This document shows, in pieces, positions 61,642-64,000 of a stretch of 64,000 bases of DNA (positions are counted from its first letter, which is position 1; each line of letters opens with the position of its first letter). The notes under the pieces were generated by a model, which did not search any database, was not told the DNA's origin, and saw only the letters and a program-made list of their open reading frames with translations. The stretch is from Mycolicibacterium fluoranthenivorans (GTDB lineage: Bacteria; Actinomycetota; Actinomycetes; Mycobacteriales; Mycobacteriaceae), in assembly GCF_011758805.1 (NCBI RefSeq), contig NZ_JAANOW010000004.1:404657-468656 (forward strand). The letters are read 5' to 3'. The translations under genes were made by a program, and so were the position numbers.

Positions 61642-64000
61642 TCATCGCACCGGCACCTGAGGCAGCACGGTCAGCGGCAGCGAGGTCCGGAACTGGCCCG
61701 GGGTAGCGGGTTGCGCGCCGTCCTTCCACGGGTCGCGGTAGGCGTCGACTGCCTTCTGCATGTCGGCATCCAGTCGCTCGCCGAGGCCGTCGCGGTCGGC
61801 CACCACGACGGCGCGGATCTCGTCGATGCTGATCCGCGGCACCCAGGCGTAGGTGCGTTCCAGCCAGTTGGCGTTCTCCCGGTAGTACTGCAGGAAACGT
61901 CCGGTCAATCGGATCACCTCGTCGGGATCATCGACGGTGGCCAGCAGGTCGCCCTTGCGGATGTGCGCGCCGGCGGCGCCGCCGACGTAGATCTCCCAAC
62001 GCCCGCCGTCGATGGCCACCACGCCCAGGTCTTTGCAGAGGGCTTCGGCGCAGTTGCGTGGACAGCCGGTGACGGCGAGCTTCATCTTTCCCGGGCCGGC
62101 GATGCCCTGGAAGCGTTCTTCGATCGCGATACCCAGCGCGGTGGAGTCACCGACTCCGAAGCGGCAGAAGTCCGATCCGACACAGGTTTTCACCGTGCGG
62201 AAGCTCTTGCCGTACGCGAAACCTGAGGGCATGTCGAGGTCTGCCCACACCGCGGGCAGGTCCTCCTTGCGCAGCCCGAGCAGGTCGATTCGTTGCCCGC
62301 CGGTCAGTTTGATCATCGGCACGTCGTACTTGTCGGCGACGTCGGCGATCGTGCGCAGCTGCGCGGAGGTGGTCACTCCGCCCTTCATCTGGGGGACGAC
62401 CGAGAAGGTGCCGTCGCGCTGGATGTTGGCGTGCACCCGGTCGTTGATGAACCTGGCGTCGCGTTCGTCGACGAACTCGTCGGCCCACATCATCTGCAGC
62501 AGCGACGCCAGCCCCATCTTCGAGGTGGCATCTTCGCGTCCGTCGGGTGCCAGAGCGGCGAACACCGAGGACACCGAATGCAATTGGAGTTCACGAATCA
62601 GATCCATCAGTTCCGGCTTGGGGTAGGGGATCCCGGGCACGTACCAGCTTGCCGACGGGTCCTCCTCGACCGCGCCGTCGGCGGCCCACTCCACGATCTG
62701 GGCGACCAGTGATTTGCAGGAGCCGCAGCCCTTGCCGGCGCGGGTCGCGGCCATCACCCCGGCCACGGACTTCTCGCCGGCGTTCACGCACGCCACTAGC
62801 GCGTCCTTGCTGACACCGTTGCAGTTGCAGACTTGCGCGTCGCCGGCCAGTTCGGCGACGCCGACTTCGGCGTCGGGGGTGCCGATGTCGAACATCAGCG
62901 AGATCCGTTCCTCTGGAAGCGGTAGGCCGCGGTCGAAGGCCTGCATCAGGAACGCGACCTTGCGGACGTCGCCGACCAGGGTGGCGCCGACCAGCTTGCC
63001 GTCGCGGACCACGATGGTCTTGTAGATGCCATGTTTGGGTTCGGAGAATTGGACGAACTCGTCGTCGGGATGCTCCGGTCCCTTCAGGCCCATCGACGCG
63101 ACGTCGACGCCGGCGACCTTCAGTTTCGTGGCCATTCGTGACCCGTGATAGGCCGCGCCGGTATCGGTGCCGGTGAGGTGATCGGCCAGTACGGCGGCCT
63201 GTTCCCACAGTGGGGCGACCAGCCCGTAGACCTGGCCGCGGTGTTGTGCGCATTCCCCGACGACGTAGACGTTGTCGTCGTCGATGGAGCGCATGTGGTC
63301 GTCGACGACGATGGCGCGCTCTACCGTCAGGCCGGCGCGTTGGGCTAGCCCGACGTTGGGTCGGATGCCGGCCGAGACGACGAGCATGTCGCAGGCGATC
63401 TCGGTGCCGTCGGCGAACACGATCCCGGTCAGCGCGCCGTCGGTACTCACGACCTTTGTGGTGATCGTGTCGGTGTGGACGGTGATGCCGATGTTCTCCA
63501 CCGAGCGGCGCAGGATGGCGCCGGCGGCGTCGTCGAGTTGGGCGTTCATCAGGGTGGAGGTGGCGTGGACGACGTCGACGGTGAGGCCTCGGCTTTGGAG
63601 GCCGCGGGCGGCTTCCAATCCGAGCAGCCCGCCGCCGATCACGACGCCCTTGGTCTTGCCGGTGGCGTAGTCGATCATCGCCGCGCAGTCATCGAGGCTG
63701 CGGAACCCGAACACCCCTGCGGTCAAGGTCTTGTCGTCGGCCCACATCCCGTCCATCGGGGGGAAGAAGGAGCGGCTGCCGGTGGCCAGAATGAGCCGGT
63801 CGTAGTGCATCGCGGTGCCGTCGTCGGCGTGCACGACGCGGGCGTATCGGTCGACCTTGACCACGCGGACCCCAGCCCGCAGGTCGATGTCGTTGTCGAG
63901 GTACCAGTCCACTGGGTTGAGGTAGATCTCGGCGGTGTCATCGGAGCCGGCGAGCACATTGGACAGCAGGATGCGGTTGTAGTTGCCGTACGGCTCGTCA
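61642..64000 (-). CDS. nirB: Nitrite reductase large subunit (5' end off window)
   Basis: The frame is open to the right edge (GAC GAG CCG TAC at the edge continues the family motif NYNRILLSNVLAG), so ~785 residues of the C-terminal part are seen. Order: FAD/NAD-binding reductase part (GGGLLGLEAARGLQ), a BFD [2Fe-2S] domain (CNCNGVSKDALVACV and GCGSCKSLV), then sulfite/nitrite reductase domains with GSDFCRFGVGD and TGCPRNCAEALCKD for the siroheme-[4Fe-4S] centre. It reduces nitrite to ammonia with NADH, FAD, siroheme and NirD. Confidence 0.92.
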   Translation of the reverse strand, partial: DEPYGNYNRILLSNVLAGSDDTAEIYLNPVDWYLDNDIDLRAGVRVVKVDRYARVVHADDGTAMHYDRLILATGSRSFFPPMDGMWADDKTLTAGVFGFRSLDDCAAMIDYATGKTKGVVIGGGLLGLEAARGLQSRGLTVDVVHATSTLMNAQLDDAAGAILRRSVENIGITVHTDTITTKVVSTDGALTGIVFADGTEIACDMLVVSAGIRPNVGLAQRAGLTVERAIVVDDHMRSIDDDNVYVVGECAQHRGQVYGLVAPLWEQAAVLADHLTGTDTGAAYHGSRMATKLKVAGVDVASMGLKGPEHPDDEFVQFSEPKHGIYKTIVVRDGKLVGATLVGDVRKVAFLMQAFDRGLPLPEERISLMFDIGTPDAEVGVAELAGDAQVCNCNGVSKDALVACVNAGEKSVAGVMAATRAGKGCGSCKSLVAQIVEWAADGAVEEDPSASWYVPGIPYPKPELMDLIRELQLHSVSSVFAALAPDGREDATSKMGLASLLQMMWADEFVDERDARFINDRVHANIQRDGTFSVVPQMKGGVTTSAQLRTIADVADKYDVPMIKLTGGQRIDLLGLRKEDLPAVWADLDMPSGFAYGKSFRTVKTCVGSDFCRFGVGDSTALGIAIEERFQGIAGPGKMKLAVTGCPRNCAEALCKDLGVVAIDGGRWEIYVGGAAGAHIRKGDLLATVDDPDEVIRLTGRFLQYYRENANWLERTYAWVPRISIDEIRAVVVADRDGLGERLDADMQKAVDAYRDPWKDGAQPATPGQFRTSLPLTVLPQVPVR

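Overview
The window looks like the chromosome of a fast-growing mycobacterium (Mycolicibacterium-like). Supporting signs are high GC, many GTG starts, 4-base start/stop overlaps, a DUF222/HNH (13E12-type) protein, an MPT63/DUF1942 secreted protein, an MmcO-type multicopper oxidase, an NmtR/CtpJ pair, a GlbN haemoglobin and NirBD. Species was not determined.

Region by region. (1) 1-10.1 kb is a defence-like accessory block. It holds the end of a giant STAND-type NTPase, a convergent giant protein with an HTH and a nuclease-like domain, and an AbiE-like two-gene toxin-antitoxin pair with a perfect inverted-repeat operator. The block stops at a tRNA-Leu(TAA)-like half gene. (2) 10.2-20.8 kb carries a Gly/Cys-rich membrane peptide, two tandem barrel proteins related to diaminopimelate decarboxylase but lacking the catalytic lysine, and a full kdpFABC-DE potassium-uptake operon with an extra small membrane peptide in front. 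(3) 20.8-25.9 kb has a methyltransferase, a 13E12-type protein and an Orn/Lys/Arg decarboxylase. (4) 25.9-32.6 kb is a copper-response locus: MmcO, a CopRS-like two-component system, a DUF305 lipoprotein and a CopB-like P-type ATPase. A shared 11-bp-period direct repeat lies upstream of these genes. (5) 32.6-37.1 kb has a PrpE-like ligase, CtpJ and NmtR (Ni/Co), and a 36-residue Cys/His-rich peptide followed by a strong terminator.

(6) 37,765-53,168 is a ~15.4-kb integrated element with three Tn554-style recombination genes. It splits one MPT63/DUF1942 gene: the 5' part ends at a Gly-Lys-Val-Tyr-Phe stretch and the 3' part resumes with Tyr-Phe-Asp-Val-Thr-Gly. The element ends carry inverted copies of a ~90-bp sequence, with a second left-end copy inside. 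Cargo: three proteins with Gly-Pro-Gly-Met-Met repeats (one fused to a cupredoxin domain), a SHOCT protein, a CmtR-like sensor with a CtpG-like ATPase, DUF302, and a persulfide-type operon (MBL-rhodanese, MFS, ArsR-rhodanese). Decayed MFS and CDF transporter fragments lie at the right end. One cargo gene has the same CopR-like box as the chromosomal copper genes, so host CopRS may control it.

(7) 53.7-60.6 kb is a graveyard of IS21 and IS110 pieces, with a STAS protein, a secreted protein and an AurF-like diiron oxygenase between them. (8) 60.8-64 kb returns to core-like genes: GlbN converging on NirD and NirB (NirB runs off the window).

All family names come from recognising motifs by eye; no database search was run.
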